NCBI GenBank assembly: GCA_910586955.1
Contig: CAJUMM010000008.1
Location: 1-64,000 of the forward strand
Direction of reading: 5' to 3'
DNA: 64,000 nt
DNA from: an uncultured Lachnospiraceae bacterium
Lineage (GTDB): Bacteria > Bacillota > Clostridia > Lachnospirales > Lachnospiraceae
Shown here in pieces: positions 36,901 through 51,900 of this stretch. The notes under the pieces were generated by a model that saw only the letters and a program-made list of their open reading frames with translations, was not told the origin of the DNA and searched no databases. Position 1 is the stretch's first letter; each line of letters begins with the position of its first letter. The translations under genes and the position numbers were made by a program.

Positions 36901-39900
36901 AAGACCCGGGAGCTGCCGGAGGATATCTATGCAGGATCTACCTATACAATCACTCTGCCTGACGGCACTGCAAAGACTTTGGCCAAAGCCGTTGGAGGGG
37001 AGTACTACGGTCTGGCGGATGGCGTATATACGATAAATGAAGGGGATTTGGTGATCCCAAGAGATCTCATTGTGGACGAGGGAGGGATGCCCAATATCGG
37101 CAAGATCGAAGTCTGGGGCTCCGACTTCCTGGCAGGGCGCACAGCTCCCAATACAGCTGTGGGCCGTCCTCTGGAAAGCCAGACCCAGTCCCACACCCAG
37201 TCCATTCTCTTTGTGGGAATCAACGACGAGGAGCCGGTGGGAACCTCCAACAACTCTCATATCCACAACGGGGATACCACCTATACCCTGAACCAGGGCG
37301 TCTTCTGCGCCTACCTGTACGGTCATACGGATAAACAGGTAGCGGATACCAATGACAAACTTACAGGCGGACAGGACGACAAGAAGGGCAATAACTTCAA
37401 GGATGTGGCCACGGTGAAGCATCAGCGCTCCGAGTGGGACTGCTCCTATGTGAAGACCCCCAAGCTCTACTTCGACACCACCATCAGCGCTGTGTTCAAG
37501 GAGGACACCCAGCAGTGGGATGAGAAGATGAATAACAGCAATACCGGGAATGGCGGCGCCAATGACCGGAGATTTACCGATGAGACCCTGGGAGAGGCTG
37601 TGACTCGGGACAATACAACCACTACCGGAGGGAATCCGCCTATTTATAAGCCCTATAGCAACCACTGGCATAACGACCAGTATTTGGACAACCAGGTTAT
37701 GGATGTGGGCAATAAAGCTCTTACGGGCTTTACGGTGGACTTCCGGCAGTATCATTCACCAGCCATGTATCCGTATAGTTACAGTGAGCAGCATTTTGGT
37801 TGGGATTATAACAGCCAATGGGCTACTACAGAGAGGCTGGAAAGTAACGCAACCATTCTGGAGGATTACAATGCAGCGGCTACGGTGCGTATGACAATCG
37901 ATCTGCCTGCAGATAATTTTGATGCCTACTATATCAAGCTACGTCCCGCCCTGAAACCTTTTGTGACTAATATCCGGGTGTATCTGGCGGATGGAAACTC
38001 CTACTATGACATTCCGGTAGGTGATTGGGAAGGCAATGCCAGGGGAACCACAGTAAACGGAGGCAGATCCTATACTATCGGAGCAGACAGGAGCTACGGT
38101 GTGGATGCCGATGGGGATGGGGAAGTAGACTGGTGGCGGATTAATCTCTTAGACATGGACAATTCCGCAAATTGGTATGCTACAAAGAGTATTGCACCCT
38201 ATGATCCTTTCGATCTGCTGGATAAGGCCAATGGGAGCCATCCCTATTACCGCTCCCCGGCGGCAGCCGTATACAAAGGAAACATCAAATCTGTAGTGAT
38301 AACCATGAACGTGAACCAGGATCCGGCGAAGCCGAGTGCAGGTAACAATCTCTTCCAGATTATTGCCGCAGACGAGGGAAGCTGGTACTGGGATACCTAT
38401 GAGAGCAATGGTTTCGAGACTTGGCCCTGCCAGCGTGCCAACGAGGATGATACCACTCATCCCACCATGACTTCCCGCCTTCAGGAGACCCGTCATTCCA
38501 TCGAGATTGCAGGCCGTGCTTTGACTAAAACCAGTGGAGCCTCCCAGGATGCCCAGGCATCGGTGACTACACGTCTGGAGCTGGGAACTCTCTTCCGCAA
38601 CGAGGCGGCGGACAGTGTGGGAAATACAACTGTGGATTCCAAGAACCAGGTGACGAAGCTCCGCTATCAGGACGGAGCAAATCCAAGCCAGAGACGGAGC
38701 TCCTGGTCCTACTTTGATTACTACCACTGGTATGTGTGGCATCATTATCATATGTACTATAATACCTGCTATTGCTATACTACAAGGCACTATGCCACCT
38801 GGCATTCAGGCCATCTTTACGATACGGCCCGGATCCGGATCCGCAGGCCCTCTATTTCCTTGGCCAAAGGACTGGGAAGTACAGCGGATAATAAGGCCTT
38901 TAGCGCACCCGGGGGTAATATTACCTGGGATCTGGCCCATGAGATGAGGGGCTCCCTGCCCGGTCACGGAGCCAGGCCTAACAACAGTGCCCTGCCTGAT
39001 TATGGCGGCCTGCGGGCATATGGACTGGGGCTGAACCAGAACCGTTCCTATGTGACTGAGAAACATCCTGCACATGAGTCTTGGACTGACCATTATGATG
39101 AATCTCATCTTTTCAACGAGTGGTACGGCCTCTTCACCCATGTGGACAGCGTCACCATGGAGGACACCCTGCCGGAGATTACCCGGACGGAGGGCTGGTA
39201 CAAGGGCTTCTTCAGCCGCTATGTGGAGGCGGACTCTTCCATTGCGGATAATGTGGCTTACGTGAAAGTAACCCTTTCTACCCATAAGACCGATCCGGAC
39301 ACGGGAGATGTGAAGGCCGAGACAGATGCCTCCAAGGACCGGGTGATTTATATCCAGCGTGATCAGCTCTACGGATCTAAAGCCAATCAGACTTATCTGG
39401 GCAAGGTGCTCTTCCGCTATGAGGATATGGATCAGCATATTGACGGCAAAACATCCTTAGACGAGATCGACGGGGATCGCCTGGAAGCGGTTATGAAGGA
39501 TCTCACAGGAGACAATATTATTACCCTTGGGAAAAACGAGTACCCCTCCAAGGTGGAGTTCCAGGTGTGGAACCTGCCGGGACATGGGGATCAGACCGAC
39601 GAGTACGACGGGGTAGCTCCCAAGAGGGACCAGAGCGGCAATACCAAGCCGGACTTCTATCTCTTCGGAAACGTCTGCGACATTATTGACGACGTGTACC
39701 ATGAGAATCATCCGGAGTGGACCAGGGAATACTGCAGTCCGACTTCCACCGACCCGAATGATCTGGATTGGGCGAAGCGTTCCGAGGCCATAATGAACAA
39801 TGGCCTTATCAGGCCCAGAGTCAATCATGTAACGGACGGAGACTGGAACTATATTTTCTCTGCGGCAGAGATGGATACAACATCGGATCCGGCCAAGGAT

Positions 39901-42900
39901 AAGAACAACGGTTATCAGATGGAAATGAGCGCCAACCAGAAGTTCGGGCCTTTCAGCGGCTACGATGAGTCGGTAGGCGGCTATTACAACCATTATCAGA
40001 GCTACCTCTACGCCAAACGTGTACAGCCCGACCTGAAGGTGCAGATCCAGACCTTGGAAGATCCCACATCGGGCAGGGTTCCGGAGTCCGGTACCCGGGA
40101 GAAGCCTTCTCCCTTAAACGATATCTACGATTATGAGGCGGACAATATTACGCCCCAGAAGACCACCTGGCGGATGTGGGCCACCAACCAGACCCAGCGC
40201 AGGATCGACGAGAGCAACGGCGGGGATAACCCCACCTATCCTCTGGATACGGGGGGAACTTACTATAAAGATGTCCAATACCGGAACCTGTCCCCCAACG
40301 GCTTCCGCATGGAGAAAATCTGGATTCCCGTGGAGTTTATCAACGAGAGCAGAAATACGGGGCAGGGAAATGTAGGCTACATGGACGGTGTGGACAAAGG
40401 CACTGAGGCCACGGACACACCGGAGAAGCGCATAGACGGAGTGAATAAGTTCGTGGTGAGCAAGTTCCTGCTCTACACCGCCACCAAGGCGGATCAGCGC
40501 AATATCAGGGTGGACACGGTCAATCTGTCTACGCCTCAGATTCCGGCGGACTGCGAAACCTTTGATCTGAAAGCCTATGTGCTGGATGATATGATCAAGA
40601 ACAGCGGTATCCCGGCAGACGGCAGGAACAAGTATGTGACTCTGGCAGACGAGGCCCGGCAGGAGATTACGGATCCGGATCAGGCCCGGTACTACTGCAT
40701 TGACCTGGAGAAGATGTACCTGGACGGCGTCTCTTACACGGACGACAAGGGGACACATACCCTGAAGCCGGTGAAGAAAGACGGGGAGGGTACGGATTAC
40801 TACCTGCAGCTCAATACCATGGCTTTCGAGTACGATCTTGAGGTTCGGATTCCCTGGATGAATAACTACGTAAAGAACCGGGAGCGTTACTTTGAGCCCA
40901 ACACCACCAGAGATGCAACCCTTACAGGAGAGAAAGGCGCCTCAACGGGACGATACCAGTACGATATCGATCCGGCGGATCTGCTCTTTGAGGGTGTGTT
41001 TGCCGACCGCCATTATACGGAGGAAGCATATGCCAAGCCGGGAACCCCGGGCTGGGACAGCTGGGATATCGACAGCAAGCCTACGGTGGACACGGATCCC
41101 CTGGAGCTTAATAAGCGTGTCTGCGACTGGCTCTTCGTTCACGCCAATGCGGCTGGGGTAAATGCCATCCAGGATATGAGTTATCCAAACGGCAATATGC
41201 AGCGCTGCAGCGAGTATGTAAACTATAAGATGTTCCTCTTCCGGAACCGTGCGGCCAAGATCAATGTGGCGGTGAACCGCCTGCCCTACCGGGGCGCAGG
41301 GGACAATGATCCGGATCCCAATGGGGACCCGGGGAACACCAACCGTCCCGAGGCCTTAAGCTACGGCAACGGCAATGACTACAGCTCTTCCGACAGTAAC
41401 CAGAACCGGAACGATGCCCGTCCCGTGGATATCGCCAAGCTGCTTCCGGGGGATCGGATTGACTACTATATTACTGCGGTGAATACCAAGGATCTGAACC
41501 ATGACGGCAACAACCAGGAGATGGGTGTCACCACCTGGTTCCATCCGGCCGTGCGTTTCGACGCCCCGGAGGGGACCCGGATCGCCCGCTGGTATTATAT
41601 GCCCGCAGGCTTCGACCTGGGCGAACTGCCGAAGATCGATCCGGTGACCGGGGAATATATGCTGGATGGGGATGGTAAGCAAATACAGGGACCGGTGGCC
41701 ATAGAGAAAGACCCGGCCAATGGCTATGGTTTTGATTTCGGTGATATTACGGCCTACGATCCCTACCATAAGAGTCCCACCAGCGGCAAGTATATGGCAG
41801 TGCCCCATAACACGGAGCTGGCGGATATTTATTCCGGTATCGAGTTTGAGCCTCCCACCATATTCGGGAAGCTGGCCCGGAGCATCGGTCTGTTCAGCAT
41901 GTTCCAAAAGAACGCCACCCAGCCTACAGAGGATTACAAGAACGACGAAGCCGTTCACAGTATTGTCTGGGAGATGGAGGGAAGTGTGCCCATCAACCGG
42001 GGCTTCGTGATCCTGGTGGAGCTGGAAGTGGAGCTTCCCGAAGATAAAGATGGAAAGCCCGTTACCAGCTTAAGCAACTTGAAGAATTATGACATCGGCC
42101 CCAGCACCGTCCAGTATGGTTCCTGGGACAGGGCCCACGGCTACGATCCCTTCTACTTCACCAGCGTAAGGGCGGAAAATGCCAAGCCGGAAGCCAATTA
42201 CAATGGGGATGCTTTATCCGGCCCCGGCAGGGCTCCCTTTGGTTCTCCTTTTGCCAAGCAGGAGACCATTCAGAGTGCCAGCGTGGTTTACCAGAGACTC
42301 TATAACACCAATGATAAGAACTTCCTGACAGATCAGGGAGGACATGAGGGGACCACAGCCAGGGTTACCTCCAGCCAGATGGATTACTATTTCGGCAGTG
42401 AGGCCCCGGAGATTGCCATGGAAATGATCCACAATGTGGACGGGGAGGAAGCCCGGATCACCGTAGGCAATCCGGTGGGAACCACAGGGGGCAAGGGCGT
42501 TATCGCCAACAGCCAGGACCGCTTTATCAGTGCCATGACCCTGACCATAGACTTTATTGCAGCGGGCAACGTGCCCCCCACAGGGGTAGATCAGCTCTCC
42601 ATGCAGGGCTTCTACCTGAACCGGATGCCCACCAGGGAAGAAATGCTTTACAACCAGAAGAGCTCCGACGAAGCTTATAAGGCGGAGCCGGATGGGGTGG
42701 AAGATGTACCTGCGACCCTCTACGTGCAGCTTCGGGGAGATCTGAAACCTGACGGCACCTTGAAGGAGAGCTGGGCGGATGTGCCCTACGATCCGGATCA
42801 TCCCTTCGCCATCCGGGATAAGAAGGACGGCTACCGTCTGATCTATTATCCCAAGGACAGCGAGAAGCAGCAGTATCCCGACGGCTATTACCTGGAGGAC

Positions 42901-45900
42901 GGACAGAAGGTGGCGGTAGAACCCCGCCAGGTAGTCCGGATGCGGGTGGAGTACGGCTATTTAAGCGACCGGGATGCCATGAGCAAGGGCACCCTCTATC
43001 TGCCCAATTTCGTCCTCTACGGAATCGGGGCCCTGGCCTATACCCAGGGGTCGGCGGGAGCGGACGCTTATTACTATAATTACAACCTGGGCCTGCGGCA
43101 GGAGTGGGTACTTGACATGTCTGCCGGGGACAACTATACCAATCTGAAGCCGGGAGAGAATACGGAGCAATACCAGGGAATGACGGCGGCAGAGCTTCAG
43201 GCTGCCTATGAGGCTGGCCGGATACCCAAGCCTGCGGATCCGGCAGATCCGGCGGTGACTCCGGATCCGGATAACCCTAACGAGAACAGTGAGATCGAGA
43301 GGAACTCCGTGAAATTCTCGGCGGAGAACAACGATCTCTGGTACCAGATCCGCAGAAGACTGCCCAATATCCAGCTTCTCACCGATCAGTATGCCTCCAA
43401 GGATGAGGCGGTGAATGCCGGCAAGGAAGCAGGAGGACTGACGGGCTACCGGCCGGAGCAGAAGCTCTGGACCCGGGTGCGCATCGAGAATAAGGTCAAT
43501 AAGAGCATGACCAATCCCGGCGGAAAGCGGACCTCTGCCCAGAAGAAGGACGGACTTGCGGCCTGTACGGCGGCGGACGTGCTGGGAACAGGGGAGGTGT
43601 ACCAGCCCACCCTTATTGACAAAGTGCCGATCCAATATGTGGACGTTCCCGCCTCCATGCTGCCTGCAGGAGGCATGGGAGCAGTGACGGATACCCCTGT
43701 GGAGATTGCCTTCCCCAGTGATGTCACCATTATCTGGAAGCGTCTGGACGAGAACGGCAACTTGGTAGAGAGGGAGATCCGGGCGGATGATCCGGCGGAA
43801 GGCTACGATCTGCCCAAGGTGACGGTCTACAAGGTGACGGCCAGGGATATCGGCGGCATGCAGTCCTTTGACAAGGCAAATATGGACGGCGTGAATGCAG
43901 TCCACCAGGGGACCTACAACCATGCTTACTATACCAATAAGCGCACCTCTCCCATAGACAGCGCCGCCACGGCGGAGGATGCGGAGTACTATATCTATAC
44001 CTATACCTTTAAGTCGGCCGACGGGACCTGCGCCTTAAAGCCCGGGGATGAGCTGGAGATTGTCTATCCGGTGACGGCCCACAAGAGCGGTCTGCCCATG
44101 GCCACTTATACAGGCAGCGGACGGAATATTTACCTCTCCAGGCCCGGGGAGTATCTGTTTACGCAGTACAATAAAGGGGCGTATGTGACGCAAAACAGCA
44201 TGTATCCTACGGTGGGTGATATGAGCGCCCGGATGATGGATATGGATCTGCTGCTCCACGACGCGGCCTTTACCGGCTCCCGGACAGGGGTGCGGAGATC
44301 CTACATCTGGACCCAGGATGAGCACGGGGCCAACCGGCTGGATCCGGTGATCAGTCCGGTAACCGGGGAGCCTAAGCTTTACCGGGACGACACCAAGCAG
44401 AAGCGCAGCGAGTTCCTGTCCGGATCCACCGTCACCATGCCCGGTGTGGCAGGCGGCTACGGGGTCAACGGCGGCAATGATAACCTGGGGGATTACGGAG
44501 CCAACGGAAACTTCTGGGATCTGGATATCTACAACCAGGCCAAGAGGCAGACCATCCAGGTGAAAGCCGACAGCACAGTGGTAAACAACAGGCCCGACCA
44601 GGTGGCGGAGCTTCAGCCCAAGGGCTTTACGGACACGGGAACCATGCGGGATTGGTACCGGTATCTCATGCGGGCCAGGACCTTTACGGCCGGTGGAGCC
44701 GGCGGCGCCAGCGCAGCCTTTGATCTGGGCTTTGAGCCCTTACGCCTGAATGGGGACAGCGGCGTGGTGGACGGTACTCCGGGGGGAGAGGAAGGAGAGA
44801 ATCTGAAAGAGAATCTTCTCTGGACGGAGTCCGGCATCCATCTCAGGAAAGCCTGGCTGTTTGCCACCTCCCAGTTTGTCACGGAGGACGAGGCCCTTAC
44901 GGCTGTTGACGGGACCCAGGATCCCACAGATGAAAGAATCGACTCGGACGAGGTGTGGAGCCCCAGCACCGCCCTCCTCCAGTACGGTGAGGAATATACG
45001 GCACGGCTGCTGGCAATTAACTACGGCGACTGGGCTTTGGACGGCGTGCGCTTTATCTACGTGCTGCCTTACGGGGTGATGCCCAAGCTCCTTGAGACTC
45101 CGGAGGGGGATCGGGAGGTAGATCTGAAAGCCTGGTATATGCAGCAGGGAAGCGAAACGGCCTTAGGAAGCGCCATTGATCCGGATCTTTTGGAGGCCCG
45201 GGTGGTGCAGACGCCCTTCGATACGCCAGTAGATTACGATCACCGGGCGGCCCAGGCGGCGGCGGATCCCATTCTCTATGAGACATACTACCAGGGATGG
45301 AAGGAAGTCTACAGTGATGATCAGCAGATGCAGCCCTGGGTGGTGGAGATCACGGTGAAATCGCCCCTCCACGGCTGGAGAGGCAGTGCAGGAAAGACCA
45401 GTCCCTACCAGATTCGGGTGGATCTCCAGGCGGTGGTTTACAACCAGCCGGAGAGCGAGCGCTATGTGGATACGGTTTATGCTGCGCCTTATGATGATAA
45501 GACCAATTATGAAGAAAACGATCTGGGGGATACCAAGATGCAGCCGGACGAGGGCTACTACCAGATCTATGACAGGACCAATCTGGCCGGGGATCTGGTG
45601 CGTTATAACGGTTCCAACGGCTATGGAGTGGAGAATACAAAGCATCCCTTCCATCTGGAGAGCGGCATGCTCTCCGGAGGAATCCGGCACCGTCCCGATA
45701 AGAACGGCAGCAGCTGGTGGGATCGCTATTACGGCAACCCCCGCTTCTTCGCACCGGGTACGCCTTACCACAAGGGAAGAAACCAGTTCTGTTCCCTCTT
45801 TACGGCGGGAGATTCCTGTCCGGGAGAGGCGGACACACAGCTTCGGATCTTACATAACGAAACCGACGACGATCCCCTGGATTACCTGGATAAGGAGGGG

Positions 45901-48900
45901 AATCCCATATCCCGGACCTTTGCCCGCAGCGGCAGCCAGGCCAAGGTGGGCAAGCCGGTGCTGCGCCACTGGACCGAGGTGGCGGATCCCGAGTCGAAGA
46001 CCGGACAGGAGGTAGGCAAGGAGAGCAAGTACAACGAATTTTACCAGCAGATGGAGGAGCCCTTCTACTTAAGCCTCTTTGCGGAGAACCAGATTGTTAT
46101 CGGAAATCTTCCTGAGGCGCCCATAGGCTCTCAGGAAAGTCTGAAGTATAAGTCCATCCACTACCAGTGGCTGAACGACCGGAGCAAGCTGGTGAGCTAT
46201 TCCGTCTACCAGATGGGCGGCGGAAGGAAGGGAGGGGCCTCCTATCCCCTTCCCACTATGTCTGCGCTTCTGCCGGAGGGCATTGTGCCCCTGACAGAGG
46301 ATGGCGAAGCATACCCCAAAAAGGGCCTGGATCCCGTAGGGAATGCAGATTGGACGGAGGCAGGAAACGGGAAGACGGATCAGCCTAACACGGCCTTGGA
46401 TTATGAACTGCTGGTGCGCAATGTCAGCTCCCTGGAGGCTTCCAAGAATCCCAATGCAGACGTGGCGGACAGCCGTATCCACAAGGATAAATACGGGGTG
46501 CAGATTGAATATCTGCCGGATCTGAACCGGTATATGGTGCGGATTGTGCCCACCCATTACAGTGTCAATCCGGAGAATTACGAAGATATGATGAAGGTGC
46601 TGGAGTCTCCCAAGCTGGATGCGAACCAGTATCTCAACGCCCGGGTGCGGGTTATGGCGGTGGAGTCTCCGGAGCACGAGCTGAAAAACGGGACAAAGGA
46701 TACAAAGCTTCTGGAGCGCTGGCAGCAGATACGGACCTTTGCGGCCAGCAAGGTTCCGGGCTTTAAGTTCTACACAGACGACGCTTCCGATGCGGCCGGC
46801 CAGCTGAAAAACCAGAATCCCTTCTCCGTGGGAGCGGAGAACCGGACCCATTATATGTACGGACGGGGCTGTCCCCACAGCAACTGCAGCTATTGGCCTG
46901 GCAATGGAGCATCATATCATACAGGTTATCACAATACCATCACGGATCCCCGCCTTGACACCACCGGGCCCAACGGAAGGATCAAGGGAGAGCGGGATCA
47001 GTTCCTGGGCGAGATGAAGTACGGAGAGGAGATTGATTCCGGCAAGTCCAATGCAGGAAACCTGGTCAACGCTGGGGTGAATGTGGAGGATTACAAAGAG
47101 AGAAATGAGAAACAGACGGATTTCGGCGTCTTGGATGTGAACGGAGACGGCGTCACCGGTTATATCCGGGATACCTATGTATCTCCCAACCGCTTTGTGT
47201 CCAACGCCTTGAAGGTTTATACCCGGAATCCCCACCTGATGCTGGATATGCGCTTCGCCCTGACGGCGAAAGAGCCGGGAGCAGGGGAGAACGATGGTTC
47301 TCCGGACTACCAGGGACGGATTGCAAAACTGGGTGCAGAGAGCGAAGAGTCCGCCACTCTGCGGACGGGAGACTATGATGAGAATCCCGGAGCATTGGCA
47401 GAGGAAGACATTGCCAAACTGGGCTACGGCCAGAGAGTATGGTACACCATTACGGTGATGAATAAGGCTTCCGAATCTCCCATGCAGGATTGGGAGGACA
47501 CCACCATAGAGCGCAAGGCCCCGGCAGGCACTGGGCCGGGTACAGGCGCCGGAACAGGTACAGGTACCACGCCGGATCCGGTTTGGCCTACCCTGCCTAT
47601 GGACGGGAAGCATGCCGTCCTCACAAATCCCATTGCCAATATGGGCTTCTTTATCCCTGCCTATAGCCCGGGAACGGCGGAGTACCGGCAGGAGGAAGAG
47701 GCCTGGAACAAGGCAAAGAGCGATTGGGAGACCAATCTGGCTGTGCGGACCCGGAAGCTTGAGGAAAGCGGGGACGTGACCCATGGAGCTTTCGTATTCT
47801 CCCAGTACCTGCCGGAGACCCTGGCTTATGACAGGCAGCTGATGATTCAGACTTACCATGCAGACGGGACGCCGGACGAGCTTATGACGAAGGCGGAGGC
47901 CGAGAAGCGGGGCTGGACCATTCTGGATAATACGCCCTCCAAGAAGCCGGGACAGGAAAATATGGACAATGTGAAATTTATCAGCGTCACCGTGATTCCT
48001 CCCGCCCAGGATACGGCAAAAGCAGAGGATCCGGGGGAAGGCCGGCTTTCCAAGGCCGAGAGTGAGCCCTATTTCAGCCAGGGAGAGGTGAAGAACTACC
48101 AGAGCATTGTAAACGGCGTGCGTCCGGCAGGGTATCTGGCCAGCGGGGACAAGTTTGCCCTGAAGGTCCTGACCCGTGTATCTGACGTGCCGAACTTAAA
48201 CGATCCCGACGGAACCAGTTACGATGAAAACGGCATCAGCAGGAAGCAGTATTTCAGCCATGCCTTTGTGAACCTGGAGAGCCTTAACGGAAATTATGAT
48301 GAAAACCTTCACAACAAGGAGAACCGGAAGGCACAGACTTCCTATGACTGGCTGGGAGATCAGAAGAAGGATTCCATCCGCTATTATAACGGAACCAGGA
48401 AGCTGGATGTGGGACTTAATCCCCAGGAGAGAATGTCCGTACAAGACGGACAGGCTCTGACGAAAATGGAGACTTACGATGAGAATGGGGATCCCTTGAA
48501 TACGGAACCCACGGATCCCTTTATCAATAAGGAGGAGAACTGGAACAACTGGAATAAGAACAAAGACAAAGAGGCTACCAAAGAGATAGACCGCTATGCC
48601 CATGACACGGCATATGGTTTCCGCATTGCGGCGCCTAAGGGCTATGCCAAGGTGCTTACGGACGATCCCCAGCAGGTGGTAGCGGGCGGTACGACACCTC
48701 CCACCTACCGAAGCACGGACATGATTCACATGTATCTGGGCGAGGGCTCCCTCTTCCAGGGAAGTGCCGGATCCATGTATCTGGTGGATCACCTGCCCCT
48801 GTACGGTTCTACCAAGAACCAGACCTTGGAGGATTACGATGCCACCAACCTGGACCAGTATAATACGGACAATTCCATTGTAATGGTCAGCAACCGGGTA

Positions 48901-51900
48901 GAGACCATCCGTACCGGTTACTGGAGTCTGCCTGGAGACAGCGAGCTCTATTTTGAGGAGGGCTATGATAAGGAACTGGCGGAACATCTGAAAGTCCATG
49001 TCTATTATACGGACCGTGAGGAGTGCAAGGATGTACGGCAGAAGGTAGAGGATATTCCCAAAGGGACCTGCTGGCCCGGGACAAAGAACCCTATCTGGCA
49101 TGAGCTTACTCCGGCCGGAGGCGTGGCCCTGGATGCCAACCAGGTGCTTGATGTGCCCAGGCCCGGAACCAGGTATATCCGTATGAACCAGATTGCCTGG
49201 GTGATCATCTCGGACGATCCGGTGAAGTACCCCGTTCCCTGCGGCTTCCGCCTGGATGTGGATGCCAAGCTGGATACGGCGGATAAGAAAGAGGAACTGC
49301 ATGAGTGCAAGAACCCGCCCAAGAGAGGAGAGATGGAGGGATATTACCCCAGAAACCTTCTGGGTGTGGATGAGACAACGGGAAATCCCGAATCGGTAGC
49401 GGTAAAGGGCGGCCTGATAGAGATGAGCAGCTATACCTCCAACACGGACTCCATCTATGCGGCCCATATCAGCAAGCTGTATGTGAATTACAGCGACGGG
49501 GATTTCGCCTATATTGAGGGCGGAGACGGAACGCCGGAGAATGAAAAGATTTTCCTCAGGGCCAACCTGATTCTGGCGCCTAAGAAACCGGTGGCGGATC
49601 TGACGATTGACGGAGAGTATTTCCGGCGGTTTACCAAGCGGGAGGATCCCAGCCTGACGGGAGACACCTTTAAATGGACGGATAACGTGGCTTTGAGCGC
49701 CAGCAGTGCTTTGCTGAAATACCATCTGACCCTGAACAACTATACGGTGGATCACCAGAAGGAATATAAGATCAGCCAGGGCGGAAGGATTACGGAGGAC
49801 CGGTTTACCGATCCGGTGATTACCGTGAAGATACCGGCTCTTCTGAAGATTGAGCCTACGCTTTTCCAGTATATAAGCTATGAGGATTCCCAGAAGCCTA
49901 TTTGTCCGCTGAATTCGGATTATTTCAGCAACCGGGGCTATTCCACCAGCGCTTATCTGTACTGGACTTACCGGGTAGTGCACCAGGAGGAGTACGATCC
50001 GGATACAGGTTATACCACGGCTTACAGTGATCGCTCGGTGAACAATACCATCCGTCTCAATGAGATAGCGGATGTAACCCTGTCGGGCGAGGAGGGCTCC
50101 CAGATTCTGCAGTTCCGGTTCCACGGAGAGCTGCCGCCGGGAGATACCATTGTTATCGACTATATGGTACGTGCCCGTACTACTAACGAGAATGAGAGTA
50201 TTGCAGGAGGAGAAGAAAACCGGAAAACCACCGTGTATGCCACGGACGATGTGGGTGCACCCCAGTGGATGTATTGGAAGAGCTACACGGATGAGCAGCG
50301 CTCAGAACAGCACAAAGATACCGACAACATGGATTACGACAATGACAAGAGTATCACGGACTATAACCTTCTGGTTACGTCCAGTGCCATTGCCTTTGCG
50401 ACCACCAACTCATTCCCCTTCTCCAAGTATGCCCAGAGCCTTCTGGAGAGCGATACCAACAGCAGCAGCGGCCCCATTCCGGTCCTGCAGGGAGAGATTT
50501 ATAAATATCATCTGACTATGTCCCACAGTGCGGAGCTGGTGACCAACGGAAATCTTCTGGCGGATTCCAAGGCCTGCGTGGTGGTCTATGATATTACACC
50601 CTACACCCAGGACCAGAATATTATCAACACCACAGGGAAGTCCAGTCCCAGAGGCAGCAAGTGGTCGCCCTGGATGCGCATCAGCAAAGACAGCTTTGAG
50701 CTGAAGAGCGTAAATCCGGCCTTAGCGAAACGGCTGGAGGACAACGATCTGGGAGATCCCAGGCCTACGGATCGCCAGATAGAAACCTTAAAGCAGCAAA
50801 ATAAGGTGATTGATCCCGATGACTATGTAGTATGGCTGGGTCCGGTAAATGTCCAGAGGAATGCAGACGGAACCGTGGCCTACATAAATCCTGCGGGCCT
50901 GGAGGATCTGTTCAGCCTGGAGCAGAGAAATATTACCTCCCAGACTACGGACCCGGATGTGGCGGACGGAATCAAGGCGAACTTCTATACCAACCTTCTG
51001 CTCTCCTCCTGGCACCACCAGGGAGAGTATACCAGTTATCCTATATCTTACGGAGCAGAACTGACAGAGCACAATGTGACCCTGGATGAACTGATTGACT
51101 GGAGGGACAGCGGAGCCGTCAGCGAGGACGACTTCCATGAGATTGTAAAGAACCTGCGGCAGCTCTTTGTGGCCATGAAGGATCCGGAGTATTTCCTGAT
51201 GCCCAAGACTACCCTGGATCTGAATGTGAAGATGAAGGTTCCCTTAAATCTTCCGGTATGCCGGGAATTCAATACAGGTACCTTATTGTCCAACAACTCG
51301 GAGGTGACTTCCTACCAGGCGGTGAACACCTTTGCTACCGGAACCAGGCGGAACGATACTTCGGCTTCGGGAGCGGCTGTAGTCTACGTATCCAACCCCA
51401 AAGACCGGGGAGAGATCGGTGATTACGTATGGCTGGATACGAACCTGAACGGGGAACAGGACGAGATTCTCTACGGCAAGCCTGTGGGGACCTTTGCGGA
51501 ATTTAACAGGAAGCTTCCCCTGCGGAATATGAAGACCGACGAGTTTGGCAATATTACCTACGAGCCCGCCTGGGGCGACGGGGAGGATCCGGGAATCAAT
51601 AAGGTGAAAGTAGAGCTTCTGACCCCCAGGGGAGGAATCTTCTATGCAGCCAATATGAACGGAGACGCAGTAGATCCCACGCCGGATGCGGAGGGCCGGT
51701 ACCATGTGCTGGCAGACGACGGAAGCTGGGCTTACGGCGCCACCGGAGATGCGGTTATGACTGCCTACGGACCCTGTGTGACCTATACGGAGACGGATTA
51801 CTACGGAAACCACGGATACTATATTTTCCCGAACCTGAACCGGGATGCCCAGTACGGCCTGCGGTTTACCATGCCGGATGAGTACGAGCATTACGGACTG

